Source: Phycicoccus sp. CSK15P-2
Lineage (GTDB): Bacteria; Actinomycetota; Actinomycetes; Actinomycetales; Dermatophilaceae
DNA length: 64,000 nucleotides
NCBI RefSeq assembly: GCF_016888005.1
Contig: NZ_JAFDVE010000014.1
Span: 1-64,000, forward strand
Direction: 5' to 3'
This document shows, in pieces, positions 37,866-46,878 of the stretch (position 1 is the first letter of the stretch; each line of letters begins with the position of its first letter). The notes under the pieces are model-generated. The model was not told where the DNA came from, made no database searches, and saw only the letters and a program-made list of their open reading frames with translations. A program made the translations under genes and the position numbers.

Positions 37866-39812
37866 GTGTACGCCCGAGCCCACGAAGACCGCTACCAGCA
37901 CGCGCCCTCCGACGACGACACCGTGGCCGGGAGGCTGGGCGAGGCACTCGTCGCCGACGGCCGGCTCACGCAGGGACAGCTCGCCGAGGCGCTACAGGCC
38001 AGGACCCGCACCGGCTCGACACTCGCGTCGGTGCTCATCGCCACCGGTGCGGTCCGGCGACGGGACGTCTACGAGGTGCTGGCGCGGGTCTGGGGAAGGC
38101 CGTTCATCGACCTGACGACCACCGAGCTCGACCGCGACCTCCTCCGCTCGGTCGCCTTCGAGGAGCTCGTCGCGCGGCACTGGCTCCCGGTCCGTCGGCT
38201 GCCCGGCGGGGACGTGCTCGTCGCGACCTCGGTGGAACCGAGCCGGGAGCTGCTCGACGACGTCGAGAGCACCCTCGGGGGGCCGGCCGAGCTGCACGTC
38301 ACGACCGAGTGGGACCTCTCCCGCACGGTCATCCGGGCACACCACGACGTCGTCGCCGACCGCGCGACGATGGCCCTCTGGGAGCGCGACACCGACCAGT
38401 CGGCACGTCAGGTCGCCAACCGCACGCAGAAGGTCGTCGGAGGGGTCTCGCTCGCCGTGCTCGTCGTCCTCCTCGTCCTCGCGCCGCGCGCCACGCTCAT
38501 CGCCCTCTCGGCAGTCGGCGGGTTCGGCTTCCTCGTCAGCGTGGCGTTCAAGTTCGTCGTCTGTCTCGCGGGGGCGCGGCTCGACTGGTTCGAGTCCATC
38601 ACCGAGGAGGACCTCGCCGGGATGAGCGACGAGGACCTACCCTCGTACACCGTGCTCGTGCCGGTGTTCCGCGAGGCCAACGTCGTCGCGCACCTCATCG
38701 AGAACCTCGGGGCCCTCGACTACCCGCCGGAGAAGCTGCAGATCCTCCTGCTCCTCGAGCAGGACGACGACGAGACCCGCGAGGCTGCCCTCGCCTCGCG
38801 GCCCCCCGAGACGATCACCCTGCTCACCGTCCCGCGCGGGGCGCCGCAGACCAAGCCGCGGGCGTGCAACGTGGGGTTGTTCTTCGCGACGGGGGACTGC
38901 CTGGTCATCTACGACGCCGAGGACAAGCCCGACCCGGACCAGCTGCGCAAGGCCGCCGTCGCCTTCGACCGGGGCGAGGAGTCGCTCGTCTGCGTCCAGG
39001 CCGCCCTCAACTACTGGAACGCCGAGGAGAACGCCCTGACCCGGATGTTCACCCTCGAGTACTCGTTCTGGTTCGACTACATGCTCCCCGGGCTGGACCT
39101 GCGCCGGATGCCCATCCCGCTCGGCGGCACCTCCAACCACTTCCGGACCGCGGCGCTGCGCTCGCTCGGCGGCTGGGACCCGTTCAACGTCACCGAGGAC
39201 GCAGACCTGGGCATCCGGGCCGCCGCGCTCGGCACGACGGTCGGCGTCATCAACTCGACGACGTTCGAGGAGGCCAACCGCGCGTACGGCAACTTCGTCC
39301 GGCAGCGCTCGCGGTGGATCAAGGGGTACATGCAGACGACGCTCGTCCACCTGCGCCACCCGGTCCGGCTCGTGCGCACGGTCGGGTGGCGGGCCACCAT
39401 CGGCTTCGCGCTGCTCGTCGGCGGCACGCCGCTGTCCTTCCTCCTCGTGCCGCCGCTCTACCTGGCGTTCGTCCTCTCGCTGCTCGTGCCTCCGGACGCC
39501 CTGAGCCCCTACTTCCCGGGGTGGGTGCTCTGGGTCGCCCTGCTCAACCTGCTCGTCGGGAACGTCCTGATGATCTACGTGTCGATGATGGGCGCCTTCA
39601 AGCGCCGCCGGTACCGGCTCGTGCCCTGGGCCCTGCTCAACCCGCTCTACTGGCTGCTGCACTCGGTGGCCTCGTACAAGGCCCTGTGGCAGCTCGTCAC
39701 ACGGCCGCACTACTGGGAGAAGACCGACCATGGCCTCAGTGCTCTCGGCGGCGGAGACGCCGGACCTGCCGACCGAGCAGGAGATGCCGTGGGTCCCGCC
39801 GCGCCGGCGTGA
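37866..39812 (+). CDS. GT2 polysaccharide synthase with N-terminal MshEN (c-di-GMP-binding type) domain
   Basis: A 648-residue protein. Residues 23-77 hold the paired MshEN motifs: RLGEALVADGRLTQGQLAEA and STLASVLIATGAVRRRDVYE. MshEN domains of type II secretion/pilus ATPases bind c-di-GMP. Two TM helices (about 190-235) precede the GT2 domain with YDAEDKPDP (about 350), VTEDADLG (about 443) and RQRSRWIKG (about 480), then C-terminal TM helices. This is a processive-type synthase. TACACT at 37814-37819 is a plausible -10 with a 40-nt leader before the GTG start. The following membrane protein gene overlaps it by 83 bp in another frame. The polymer is unknown; c-di-GMP activation is a well-grounded inference. 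Confidence 0.85.
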   Translation: MYARAHEDRYQHAPSDDDTVAGRLGEALVADGRLTQGQLAEALQARTRTGSTLASVLIATGAVRRRDVYEVLARVWGRPFIDLTTTELDRDLLRSVAFEELVARHWLPVRRLPGGDVLVATSVEPSRELLDDVESTLGGPAELHVTTEWDLSRTVIRAHHDVVADRATMALWERDTDQSARQVANRTQKVVGGVSLAVLVVLLVLAPRATLIALSAVGGFGFLVSVAFKFVVCLAGARLDWFESITEEDLAGMSDEDLPSYTVLVPVFREANVVAHLIENLGALDYPPEKLQILLLLEQDDDETREAALASRPPETITLLTVPRGAPQTKPRACNVGLFFATGDCLVIYDAEDKPDPDQLRKAAVAFDRGEESLVCVQAALNYWNAEENALTRMFTLEYSFWFDYMLPGLDLRRMPIPLGGTSNHFRTAALRSLGGWDPFNVTEDADLGIRAAALGTTVGVINSTTFEEANRAYGNFVRQRSRWIKGYMQTTLVHLRHPVRLVRTVGWRATIGFALLVGGTPLSFLLVPPLYLAFVLSLLVPPDALSPYFPGWVLWVALLNLLVGNVLMIYVSMMGAFKRRRYRLVPWALLNPLYWLLHSVASYKALWQLVTRPHYWEKTDHGLSALGGGDAGPADRAGDAVGPAAPA

Positions 39813-40884
39813 CCGCTGGCCCCGGGACCCCATCGCCCGATGGGCGGTTCGGACCGGCCTGTCGCTGCCCTACCTCGCGCTCGCCTGGCTCGTCGTCGAG
39901 CGCGGCGTCTCCTCGCGCCTCAACGCCGCGACCGACGAGGCCGGGGCGGCCGTCGAGTGGGGGGCGAGCACCTTCGGATGGGTCAGCGAGGCCTACCCGC
40001 CGATCCCCGTGGGGATCGCCGGCGTGCTGCCCTGGGGGACCGCTGCGCTCAGCGTGGTCGGGGCGCTGGCGGCGGGCCCTCTGCTCCACTCGCTCGTCGA
40101 ACGCCTCGTGCGGCGCGACGTCCCCGTCCCGCTCGTCGTGCTCCTCATCGCGTCGGTCGCCCTCACCCCGCTGTTCGGGTACCTCGCCACGGAGGACCTG
40201 AGCGGTTTCCTCGCGCTCGCCCTGCTCGTCGTCGCCCTCGAGGGCTTCCTCCGGTTCGTCACCGAGGCCGACACCGAGGGAGGCTTCCAGGCGGGCCTGC
40301 TCCTCGGGGTCGCGGCGGCCTGCGACGTCTCGAGCGTCGTCTTCGCGCTCCTGCTCGGCGCGTCCGCGCCCTTCGTGGCGCGGGCGAGGTACCGCGGAGT
40401 CCCCGCCGCGGGCCGCGCCACCGCGGCGGTGCTCGCCTTCCCGGCCGTCGCGGCACTCCTGGGCTGGGCGTTCCTCGAGTGGCGGTTCAGCGGCACCGTG
40501 CTGGACTCCGTGCTCGAGGCCGCGACGGTCGAGCACTCCGGTGACAACCTCGGTGAGGCGGCCGTCCACGTGGCACGGACGACGCTCCACCTGCCGCTCT
40601 TCTACGTGTGCGGGGCGCTCCTGACGGTGCGCCGGCCGGCCGCGCTCATCGCGTACCTCATGCCGCTGCCGGGCCTCGTGGTGGCGGCCTGGCTCGGGCT
40701 GCACACCGGTGCCGGGGCGACCGTGGTCATCCTGTCCGGACTGGCGCTGCTCGCGGTGCCGGCCCGCCCGTCCCGAGGAGTCGCACTGCTGCTCGGCGTC
40801 GCTGCGGTGGCCCAGGTCGTGGTCGTCTGGCTGGTCGTCACGCCGAACCGGCTCGCCGGACCCTGGATCGCCCTGCTCTTCTGA
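39730..40884 (+). CDS. Multi-pass membrane protein coupled to the MshEN-GT2 synthase
   Basis: A 384-residue protein with about nine or ten TM helices after a 35-residue cytoplasmic N-terminus rich in Pro, Arg and Trp. I recognise no family motif; the distribution of helices and small loops resembles GT-C or PMT-like glycosyltransferases, but no DE/DxD motif is clear in the first loop. Its ATG lies 83 bp inside the end of the synthase gene, so the two are co-expressed. A role in polymer modification or export is inference. Confidence 0.7.
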   Translation: MASVLSAAETPDLPTEQEMPWVPPRRRDRWPRDPIARWAVRTGLSLPYLALAWLVVERGVSSRLNAATDEAGAAVEWGASTFGWVSEAYPPIPVGIAGVLPWGTAALSVVGALAAGPLLHSLVERLVRRDVPVPLVVLLIASVALTPLFGYLATEDLSGFLALALLVVALEGFLRFVTEADTEGGFQAGLLLGVAAACDVSSVVFALLLGASAPFVARARYRGVPAAGRATAAVLAFPAVAALLGWAFLEWRFSGTVLDSVLEAATVEHSGDNLGEAAVHVARTTLHLPLFYVCGALLTVRRPAALIAYLMPLPGLVVAAWLGLHTGAGATVVILSGLALLAVPARPSRGVALLLGVAAVAQVVVVWLVVTPNRLAGPWIALLF

Positions 40885-40893
40885 CGGCCCGGC

Positions 40894-41679
40894 TCATCCC
40901 TCGAGCTCGACGACGACCGGCGCGTGGTCGCTGGCGCCGGTGCCCTTGCGCTCCTCGCGGTCGATGGCGGCACCCGCCACGCGGTCGGCGAAGGTCCGCG
41001 AGCCGAGGACGAAGTCGATGCGCATGCCGCGCTTCTTGGGGAACGCGAGCCGCTGGTAGTCCCAGTAGGTGTAGACCCCCGGACCGGGGGCGTGCGGCCG
41101 GACGACGTCGACGTACCCGGCCTCGAGAAAGGCGCTGAAGGCGGCACGCTCCGGCGGGCTGACGTGCGACTTGTCCTCGTAGTACTCCATCGACCAGACG
41201 TCGTCGTCCTGGGGTGCGATGTTCCAGTCGCCGCAGAGGGCGACGGGTGTGCCGGCGCCGGACCACTCGACCGCGCGGTCGCGCAGCTGCCCGAGCCAGG
41301 CGAGCTTGTACGCCATGTGCGGGTCGTCGAGCGCGCGACCGTTGGGCACGTAGAGCGACCACACCCGCACGCCGCCGCAGGTGGCGCCGATGGAGCGCGC
41401 CTCGGCGGCGAGCGGCTCGCCCCAGCCGGGGTCGCCGTCGAACCCGACCTGGACGTCGTCGAGCCCGACCCGGCTGAGGACGGCGACCCCGTTCCATTGG
41501 TTGAGCCCGTGGTGCGCCACCTCGTAGCCGAGGTCGTGCAGCCGGTCGTAGGGGAACTGCTCGTCCTTGGCCTTGGTCTCCTGCATGGCGAGGACGTCGA
41601 CGTCGGCCCGGTGGAGCCAGGCCTCGACGCGGTCGATGCGGGAGCGGATGGAGTTGACGTTCCAGGTGGCGATGCGCAC
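40894..41679 (-). CDS. xthA: Exodeoxyribonuclease III
   Basis: A 261-residue AP endonuclease/3'-5' exonuclease of the EEP fold used in base-excision repair. TWNVNSIRSRIDRVEAWL, MQETKAKDEQFP (metal-binding Glu), ALCGDWNIAP and GASDHAPVVVEL (catalytic Asp/His) are all present. The GTG start is supported by TAGGGT ending 6 nt upstream. Convergent with the membrane protein gene, 9 bp apart. Confidence 0.93.
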   Translation of the reverse strand: MRIATWNVNSIRSRIDRVEAWLHRADVDVLAMQETKAKDEQFPYDRLHDLGYEVAHHGLNQWNGVAVLSRVGLDDVQVGFDGDPGWGEPLAAEARSIGATCGGVRVWSLYVPNGRALDDPHMAYKLAWLGQLRDRAVEWSGAGTPVALCGDWNIAPQDDDVWSMEYYEDKSHVSPPERAAFSAFLEAGYVDVVRPHAPGPGVYTYWDYQRLAFPKKRGMRIDFVLGSRTFADRVAGAAIDREERKGTGASDHAPVVVELEG

Positions 41680-41734
41680 CGGGTCACCCTAGCGACGGCC
41701 GCCGACGACTGCGTCCGGCGGCTACCGTGCGGGG

Positions 41735-42511
41735 ATGAGCACCGCCCTCGTCACCGGCGCCTCCGCTGGGATCGGCCGCGCCCTGGCCACCCGCCTCGCC
41801 CACGACGGGCGCGACCTCGTCCTCGTGGCGCGCGACCGCGCCCGGCTCGAACGGCTGGCCGACGGGCTGCGCAGGGAACGCGGCGTCGAGGTCGAGGTCC
41901 TCGTCGCCGACCTCGCCGACCGTGCGCAGACCGAGGAGGTGTGCCGGCGCCTCGCCGACCCCGACCGGCCGGTCGACCTCCTCGTCAACAACGCGGGGTT
42001 CGGTCTGCGACGGCCGTTCCTCGAGAACGACGTGCGCGAGGAGGAGGCGGCCCTCGACGTCATGGTCCGGGCCGTGCTGCTCACCTCGCACGCCGCCGGC
42101 CGGGCGATGCGGGCGCGCGGCCGGGGCGCCATCCTCAACGTCAGCTCGGTCGCCGGGTTCATGGCGAGCGGCACGTACTCGGCCGAGAAGTCGTTCGTCA
42201 CCGTGTTCTCGGAGTCCCTCGCCGGCCAGCTGCGCGGCACCGGCGTGACGGTCACCGCGGTCTGCCCCGGGTTCACCCGGACCGAGTTCCACGAGCGGGC
42301 CCGGATGCGCCGGCCGGGGGTCCCGGACTGGGTGTGGTCGGACGCCGACGAGCTCGCCCGCCAGGCGCTCGCCGACGTCGCCGCCGGCAAGGTCGTCTCG
42401 GTCCCCGGGCCGCACTGGAAGGCGGCGGCGTTCGGTCTGCGCGCCCTGCCCCGTCCCCTGGTGCGGGGGCAGGTGGCGCAGGCGGCCCGGTGGTTCCGCC
42501 GCCGCGGCTGA
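41735..42511 (+). CDS. Short-chain dehydrogenase/reductase
   Basis: A 258-residue classical SDR. The NAD(P)-binding TGASAGIGRALA (about 9), NNAGFG, the catalytic Ser in NVSSVAGF and the YxxxK pair in TYSAEKSFVTVF (about 150) are intact. Substrate unknown. TACCGT ends 6 nt before the ATG. The gene is divergent from xthA with 55 bp between, holding both promoters. Confidence 0.88.
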   Translation: MSTALVTGASAGIGRALATRLAHDGRDLVLVARDRARLERLADGLRRERGVEVEVLVADLADRAQTEEVCRRLADPDRPVDLLVNNAGFGLRRPFLENDVREEEAALDVMVRAVLLTSHAAGRAMRARGRGAILNVSSVAGFMASGTYSAEKSFVTVFSESLAGQLRGTGVTVTAVCPGFTRTEFHERARMRRPGVPDWVWSDADELARQALADVAAGKVVSVPGPHWKAAAFGLRALPRPLVRGQVAQAARWFRRRG

Positions 42512-42596
42512 GCGTCGGGCGCGCCGGGCGGCCCGGCCCGGCGGCGCGCCCGGGCGAGGTGCGGCACCTCCTCGGCACGGCACTACGGTGGGTGCC

Positions 42597-43151
42597 GTGA
42601 CCGACATCGCCGCCGACCGTGCCCGGCTCCTCGACATCGTCCGCGACAAGGCCGTGGTCCACGGCCGCGTCACCCTCTCCTCGGGCACGGAGGCCGACTA
42701 CTACGTCGACCTCCGGCGGATCACCCTCGACGGGGAGGCGAGCCCGCTCGTCGGGCGGGTCATGCTCGACCTCGTCGAGGACCTCGAGTTCGACGCCGTC
42801 GGTGGCCTGACCCTCGGCGCCGACCCCGTCGCCACCTCGATGCTGCACGCACGCGCCGCCGCGGGAGGCCGGCTCGACGCCTTCGTCGTCCGCAAGGCCG
42901 GCAAGGCGCACGGTCTGCAGCAGCGCATCGAGGGCCCGAGCATCGAGGGGCGTCGCGTCCTCGTCGTCGAGGACACCTCGACCACCGGGGCTTCTCCGCT
43001 CGAGGCCGCGACGGCGGCCCAGGAGGCGGGTGCCACGGTCGTCGCCGTCGCCACCATCGCCGACCGCGCCACCGGCGCGGCCCAGGTCTTCGCCGACCAC
43101 GGCCTCGAGTACCGGCACGTCTACTCGCTCGAGGACCTGGGCCTGGGCTGA
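42597..43151 (+). CDS. pyrE: Orotate phosphoribosyltransferase
   Basis: A 184-residue PRTase of pyrimidine biosynthesis converting orotate and PRPP to OMP. The PRPP loop is RVLVVEDTSTTGASPLEA (about 120-137), and VTLSSGTEADYYVDLRRITLDG and VVRKAGKAHG are family blocks. The start is set at GTG 42597 because TACGGT ends 7 nt before it; a GTG at 42588 lies inside that hexamer. A strong hairpin follows the stop. Confidence 0.93.
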   Translation: MTDIAADRARLLDIVRDKAVVHGRVTLSSGTEADYYVDLRRITLDGEASPLVGRVMLDLVEDLEFDAVGGLTLGADPVATSMLHARAAAGGRLDAFVVRKAGKAHGLQQRIEGPSIEGRRVLVVEDTSTTGASPLEAATAAQEAGATVVAVATIADRATGAAQVFADHGLEYRHVYSLEDLGLG

Positions 43152-43169
43152 GGAGCCCCGTCCGGACAA

Positions 43170-43205
43170 CACACGCCGCGTGACCCGAGGGCCACGCGGC
43201 GTGTG
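43170..43205. terminator. Bidirectional terminator between pyrE and the AGCS gene
   Basis: CACACGCCGCGTG and CACGCGGCGTGTG form a perfect 13-bp stem around a 10-nt loop. It starts 18 bp after the pyrE stop and ends 17 bp before the stop of the convergent symporter gene, so it can serve both. No clear T-run is present. Confidence 0.85.
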
Positions 43206-43222
43206 CTGTTCTGCGGGTGCGG

Positions 43223-44674
43223 TCAGCGGTGCGCGTGCTCCACCTGCTTGACCTCGCCACTCTTGACGCGGTCGAAGTACCCCTGGATCTCCCGGCGGAT
43301 CACCGGGGCCAGGATGTACAGCCCGACGACGTTCGGGATCGACATGAGGAAGATCATCGAGTCCGAGAGCGCGATGACCGGGTCGAGCGCGACGACCGAC
43401 CCGAGGATCGTCGCGAGCAGGAAGACCACCTTGAAGCCCTGCTCGGCGGCGAGGTTGTCACCGAAGAGGTACCCCGTGGCCTTCATCCCGTAGTACGCCC
43501 AGCTGATCATCGTCGAGAACGCGAAGAGCACGACGGCGATCGCGAGGACGTTCGGGAACCAGGGGATCACCGTCTCGAAGGAGTCGGAGGTCAGGGCGAC
43601 ACCGCCCAGCTCGGACGCGTCCGGGTTCGTGTACGTCCCGGTGATGATGATCGTCAGCGCGGTCATGGTGCAGATGACGACGGTGTCGATGAACGGCTCG
43701 AGCATGGCGACGAAGCCCTCGGTGGCGGGCTCCTTGGTCTTGACCGCCGAGTGGGCCACCGACGCGGAGCCCAGCCCGGCCTCGTTGGAGAACGCGGCGC
43801 GCTGGAAGCCGACGATGAGCGCGCCGATCGCGCCACCGGCGACGCCCTCGGGTGTGAAGGCTCCCGAGAAGATCTGGCCGATGGCCGTGCCCAGCGACGA
43901 GACGTTCCACAGGATGACGACCAGCGCCGAGACGAGGTAGAAGACCGCCATGAAGGGCACGATCTTCTCGGTCACCCGGGCGATGCTCTTGACGCCGCCG
44001 ATGATGACGAGCCCCGCGAAGACCGCGAAGCCGACGCCGATGATCCACGGGTTGCTGCCGAAGAAGCCGTCGTCACCGCCGGTGACCTCGACGATCTGCG
44101 CCGTCGCCTGGTTCGACTGGAACATGTTCCCGCCACCGAGCGCGCCGCCGATCATGAAGATCGCGAAGAACACGGCGAGGACGCTGCCCAGGCCGCCGAG
44201 ACCGCGCTCGGCCAGACCCTTGCGCAGGTAGTACATCGGCCCGCCCGAGACCGAGCCGTCGGCGTGCTCGTTGCGGTACTTCACGCCGAGCATGCACTCC
44301 GCCATCTTCGTGGCCATGCCGAGCAGGCCGGCGAGGATCATCCAGAAGGTGGCGCCGGGGCCACCCAGGGAGATCGCGATGGCGACGCCGGCGATGTTGC
44401 CCAGCCCGACGGTGCCGGAGACGGCGGTGGCGAGGGCCTGGAAGTGCGAGACCTCACCGGCGTCCTCGGGGTTGGAGTACTTGCCGCGGACGAGGTCGAC
44501 GGCGAGCTTCGGCCCTCGGACCTGCATGAAGCCAAGCCAGATCGTGAAGAAGGTACCGGCGATGACGAGCCACACGACGATGAGCGGCAGGCTCGCGCCC
44601 GCGATGTCGACGGAGAAGAAGACGGTGTCGGCGACCGCCGTCGCGAACTGCTCGAAGGTCTCTGCGATGTTCAT
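43223..44674 (-). CDS. Alanine/glycine:cation symporter (AGCS family)
   Basis: A 483-residue membrane protein with about 11 TM helices. GNIAGVAIAISLGGPGATFWM (helices 2-3), GGPMYYLRKGLAERG, and AAFSNEAGLGSASVAHSA are diagnostic AGCS blocks. These carriers import Ala or Gly with Na+ or H+. The start codon overlaps the stop of the upstream Usp gene by one base (TGATG), so the two are translated together. Confidence 0.92.
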   Translation of the reverse strand: MNIAETFEQFATAVADTVFFSVDIAGASLPLIVVWLVIAGTFFTIWLGFMQVRGPKLAVDLVRGKYSNPEDAGEVSHFQALATAVSGTVGLGNIAGVAIAISLGGPGATFWMILAGLLGMATKMAECMLGVKYRNEHADGSVSGGPMYYLRKGLAERGLGGLGSVLAVFFAIFMIGGALGGGNMFQSNQATAQIVEVTGGDDGFFGSNPWIIGVGFAVFAGLVIIGGVKSIARVTEKIVPFMAVFYLVSALVVILWNVSSLGTAIGQIFSGAFTPEGVAGGAIGALIVGFQRAAFSNEAGLGSASVAHSAVKTKEPATEGFVAMLEPFIDTVVICTMTALTIIITGTYTNPDASELGGVALTSDSFETVIPWFPNVLAIAVVLFAFSTMISWAYYGMKATGYLFGDNLAAEQGFKVVFLLATILGSVVALDPVIALSDSMIFLMSIPNVVGLYILAPVIRREIQGYFDRVKSGEVKQVEHAHR

Positions 44675-45105
44675 CAGGGCACCACCGTCACGGGGATCTT
44701 GGCTTGCTGGACGAGTCGGCTCGCGACCGAGCCGAAGACGGCCTCACGGAGGCCGCCGTCGCCGGTGCGGCCGACGATGAGGTGGACGGCGCCGACCTCG
44801 TCGGCGATGTCGGACATGGTGTCGGAGGGCTTGCCGTGTTTCACGAGCGCCTCGTGCGAGACACCGGCCTCCTCGGCGATGGCCGCCATCGGGACGAGGA
44901 TCTGCTCCTGGGCGGCCGAGATCTCGCTCTCGCGCTCACGGTGGCGGTGTTCGTTCTCCGAGGGGGTGGTGAAGGAGTACGGGGACCACGGGACGACGTG
45001 GACCAGCACCACCTTCCAGTCATTCTTCTGCGCGCGTTCGACGGCGAACTCCACTGCACGAGTGGAGACATCGCTGTTGTCGACGCCGACGACAACTGTG
45101 TCCAT
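44674..45105 (-). CDS. Universal stress protein family
   Basis: A 143-residue UspA-fold protein. The N-terminal VVVGVDNSDVSTRAVEFAVE and C-terminal VHLIVGRTGDGGLREAVFGSVASRLVQ give the ATP-binding G-2x-G-9x-G(S/T)-like motif of ATP-type Usps (GRTGDGG...GSVA). It is translationally coupled to a symporter, an arrangement in which a Usp domain often modulates the carrier. GGGAGG precedes the ATG. TAGGGT about 45 bp upstream is a likely -10. Confidence 0.88.
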   Translation of the reverse strand: MDTVVVGVDNSDVSTRAVEFAVERAQKNDWKVVLVHVVPWSPYSFTTPSENEHRHRERESEISAAQEQILVPMAAIAEEAGVSHEALVKHGKPSDTMSDIADEVGAVHLIVGRTGDGGLREAVFGSVASRLVQQAKIPVTVVP

Positions 45106-45225
45106 CAGGGCCTCCCGGTCCTGCGATCGGTGCGGTCCCGCGCCACCCTAGACCCGAGGATGTGACCGGCGCCATATCCCCGAGGTCGTAGGATTCGACG
45201 GAGCCCGACGCCCTCAGGAGGCCTT

Positions 45226-45798
45226 GTGATCATCACGATCGTCGTCATCGTCGTCCTCGTGGCGCTCCTCGCGTGGGCGGTGGGGGTCTACAACGGCCTC
45301 GTGAAGCTGCGCAACCTGGCGCAGGAGGCGTGGCGTCAGATCGACGTCGAGCTCACCCGCCGGCACGACCTCATCGGCAACCTCGTCGAGACCGTCAAGG
45401 GCTACGCGGCGCACGAGCGGGGCACGCTCGAGGACGTCGTGTCGGCACGGGCCAAGGCCATGGCTCCGGGGCAGTCGCCGGCGGAGCAGGCCGACAGCGA
45501 GAACCTCCTGAGCCAGGCGCTGGGTCGCCTCATCGCCCTCTCCGAGGCGTACCCGGACCTCAAGGCCAACGAGAACTTCATGGCGCTCCAGGCCGAGCTC
45601 ACCTCCACCGAGGACCGCATCGCGTCGGCCCGCCGCTACTACAACGCGACGGTCCGCGACCTCAACACCAAGGTCGAGACCGTCCCGTCGAACATCGTCG
45701 CCGGGCTGTTCCACATCACCCGCGAGGAGTACTTCGAGGCGGTGGGCGACGAGCGCGAGGCGCCGCGCGTCGACTTCGGCCAGCCGGACCCGACCTGA
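45226..45798 (+). CDS. LemA family protein
   Basis: A 190-residue LemA protein. One N-terminal TM helix (IITIVVIVVLVALLAWAVGV) is followed by the helical core YNGLVKLRNLAQEAWRQIDVELTRRHDLIGNLVETVKGY and EAYPDLKANENFMALQAELTSTEDRIASARRYYN. Function is unknown. AGGAGG is well placed before the GTG start; TAGGAT at 45189 is a likely -10 with a short leader. Confidence 0.9.
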   Translation: MIITIVVIVVLVALLAWAVGVYNGLVKLRNLAQEAWRQIDVELTRRHDLIGNLVETVKGYAAHERGTLEDVVSARAKAMAPGQSPAEQADSENLLSQALGRLIALSEAYPDLKANENFMALQAELTSTEDRIASARRYYNATVRDLNTKVETVPSNIVAGLFHITREEYFEAVGDEREAPRVDFGQPDPT

Positions 45799-45808
45799 CC
45801 CTCCCGGG

Positions 45809-45896
45809 CTTTCTCGCCTGCCCGAACTTTCTCGCCTGATGCCGGAACCTCCGATCGGGCACCCCGAACTTCTGGGCGTCCGACCGGAGGTTCCGG
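45809..45896. repeat. Intergenic direct and inverted repeat cluster
   Basis: CTTTCTCGCCTG occurs twice, at 45809-45820 and 45827-45838 (18-bp period). Then CCGGAACCTCCG (45842-45853) and CGGAGGTTCCGG (45885-45896) form a 12-bp stem enclosing 31 nt. The stem could terminate lemA transcription. The paired direct repeats are unusual for a terminator and suggest a repeat-derived palindromic element. Confidence 0.7.
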
Positions 45897-46008
45897 TGCG
45901 TAACCGGGCGCACCGCTGCGGCGGAACCGACGCCGTCCACCGGTCGATGGACGACGGATCCACCGGGCGGGCCTCGCGGCGCCCGCCACCCTCCGCGACG
46001 CTGGAGGC

Positions 46009-46878
46009 ATGACAGCAGCGATCCGGGTGCGCGGCCTGACGAAGACCTACGGCGACCACCGCGCCGTCGACGGTCTCGACCTCGACGTCCACCACGGCGA
46101 GGTGTTCGCCCTGCTCGGCCCGAACGGTGCCGGCAAGACGACGACCGTCGAGATCCTCGAGGGCTTCCGGGGCCGTGACGGCGGCGAGGTCGCCGTCCTC
46201 GGCACGGACCCCCAGGGCGCTCCGCGCGGCTGGCGGGACCGGATCGGCATCGTCCTGCAGACCACCGGCGGCCTGGACCTCCTGACGCCGCGCGAGGCGC
46301 TCCGCAGCACCGCCCGCTGCTACTCGCACCCCCGCGACGTCGACGAGGTCGTCGAGGCGACCGGCCTCACCGAGAAGGTGGACGCCCGCATCGCCGGCCT
46401 CTCCGGTGGCCAGAAACGGCGCCTCGACGTCGCGCTCGGCATCGTCGGCGGTCCCGAGCTGCTGTTCCTCGACGAGCCGACGACCGGGTTCGACCCGCAG
46501 GCCCGGCGCGACTTCTGGGCGCTCATCCGCGGTCTCGCCGAGGACGGGACGACGATCCTCCTCACGACGCACTACCTCGACGAGGCCGAGCACCTGGCCG
46601 ACCGCGTGGGCGTCATCGCGGCCGGCGCGCTGCTCGCGCTCGACACCCCGGCCGCGCTCGGCGGGCGGAGGACCGGCGAGGCGACCGTCTCGTGGGAGGA
46701 CGAGGGTGTGCCGCGCAGCCTCGTCACGGCTGAGCCGACCGCCGAGGTCGCCCGGCTCGCTGCCCGGTTCGGGGGAGAGGTGCCCGAGCTCACCGTGACC
46801 AGGCCCTCGCTCGAGGACACCTACCTCGGGCTCATCGCCCCGCACGTCACCACGGCGACCGAGGAGGTCCCGGCATGA
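46009..46878 (+). CDS. ABC-2 type transporter ATP-binding protein
   Basis: A 289-residue ABC ATPase. Walker A is GPNGAGKTTT (about 38), the signature GLSGGQKRRLDVALG (about 130), Walker B LLFLDEPTTGFDP, and the H-loop LTTHYLDEAEHLADR. The C-terminal extension is as in DrrA/daunorubicin-type exporters. It overlaps the permease gene by 4 bp. It is followed by a histidine kinase and response regulator, a typical arrangement for a regulated drug or lipid exporter. Confidence 0.9.
   Translation: MTAAIRVRGLTKTYGDHRAVDGLDLDVHHGEVFALLGPNGAGKTTTVEILEGFRGRDGGEVAVLGTDPQGAPRGWRDRIGIVLQTTGGLDLLTPREALRSTARCYSHPRDVDEVVEATGLTEKVDARIAGLSGGQKRRLDVALGIVGGPELLFLDEPTTGFDPQARRDFWALIRGLAEDGTTILLTTHYLDEAEHLADRVGVIAAGALLALDTPAALGGRRTGEATVSWEDEGVPRSLVTAEPTAEVARLAARFGGEVPELTVTRPSLEDTYLGLIAPHVTTATEEVPA

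Noticed and set aside
43170-43205. A small RNA or CRISPR-like repeat between pyrE and the symporter
   Set aside because: It is a single hairpin placed between two convergent stops, which a bidirectional terminator explains. No repeat-spacer array occurs anywhere in the window.
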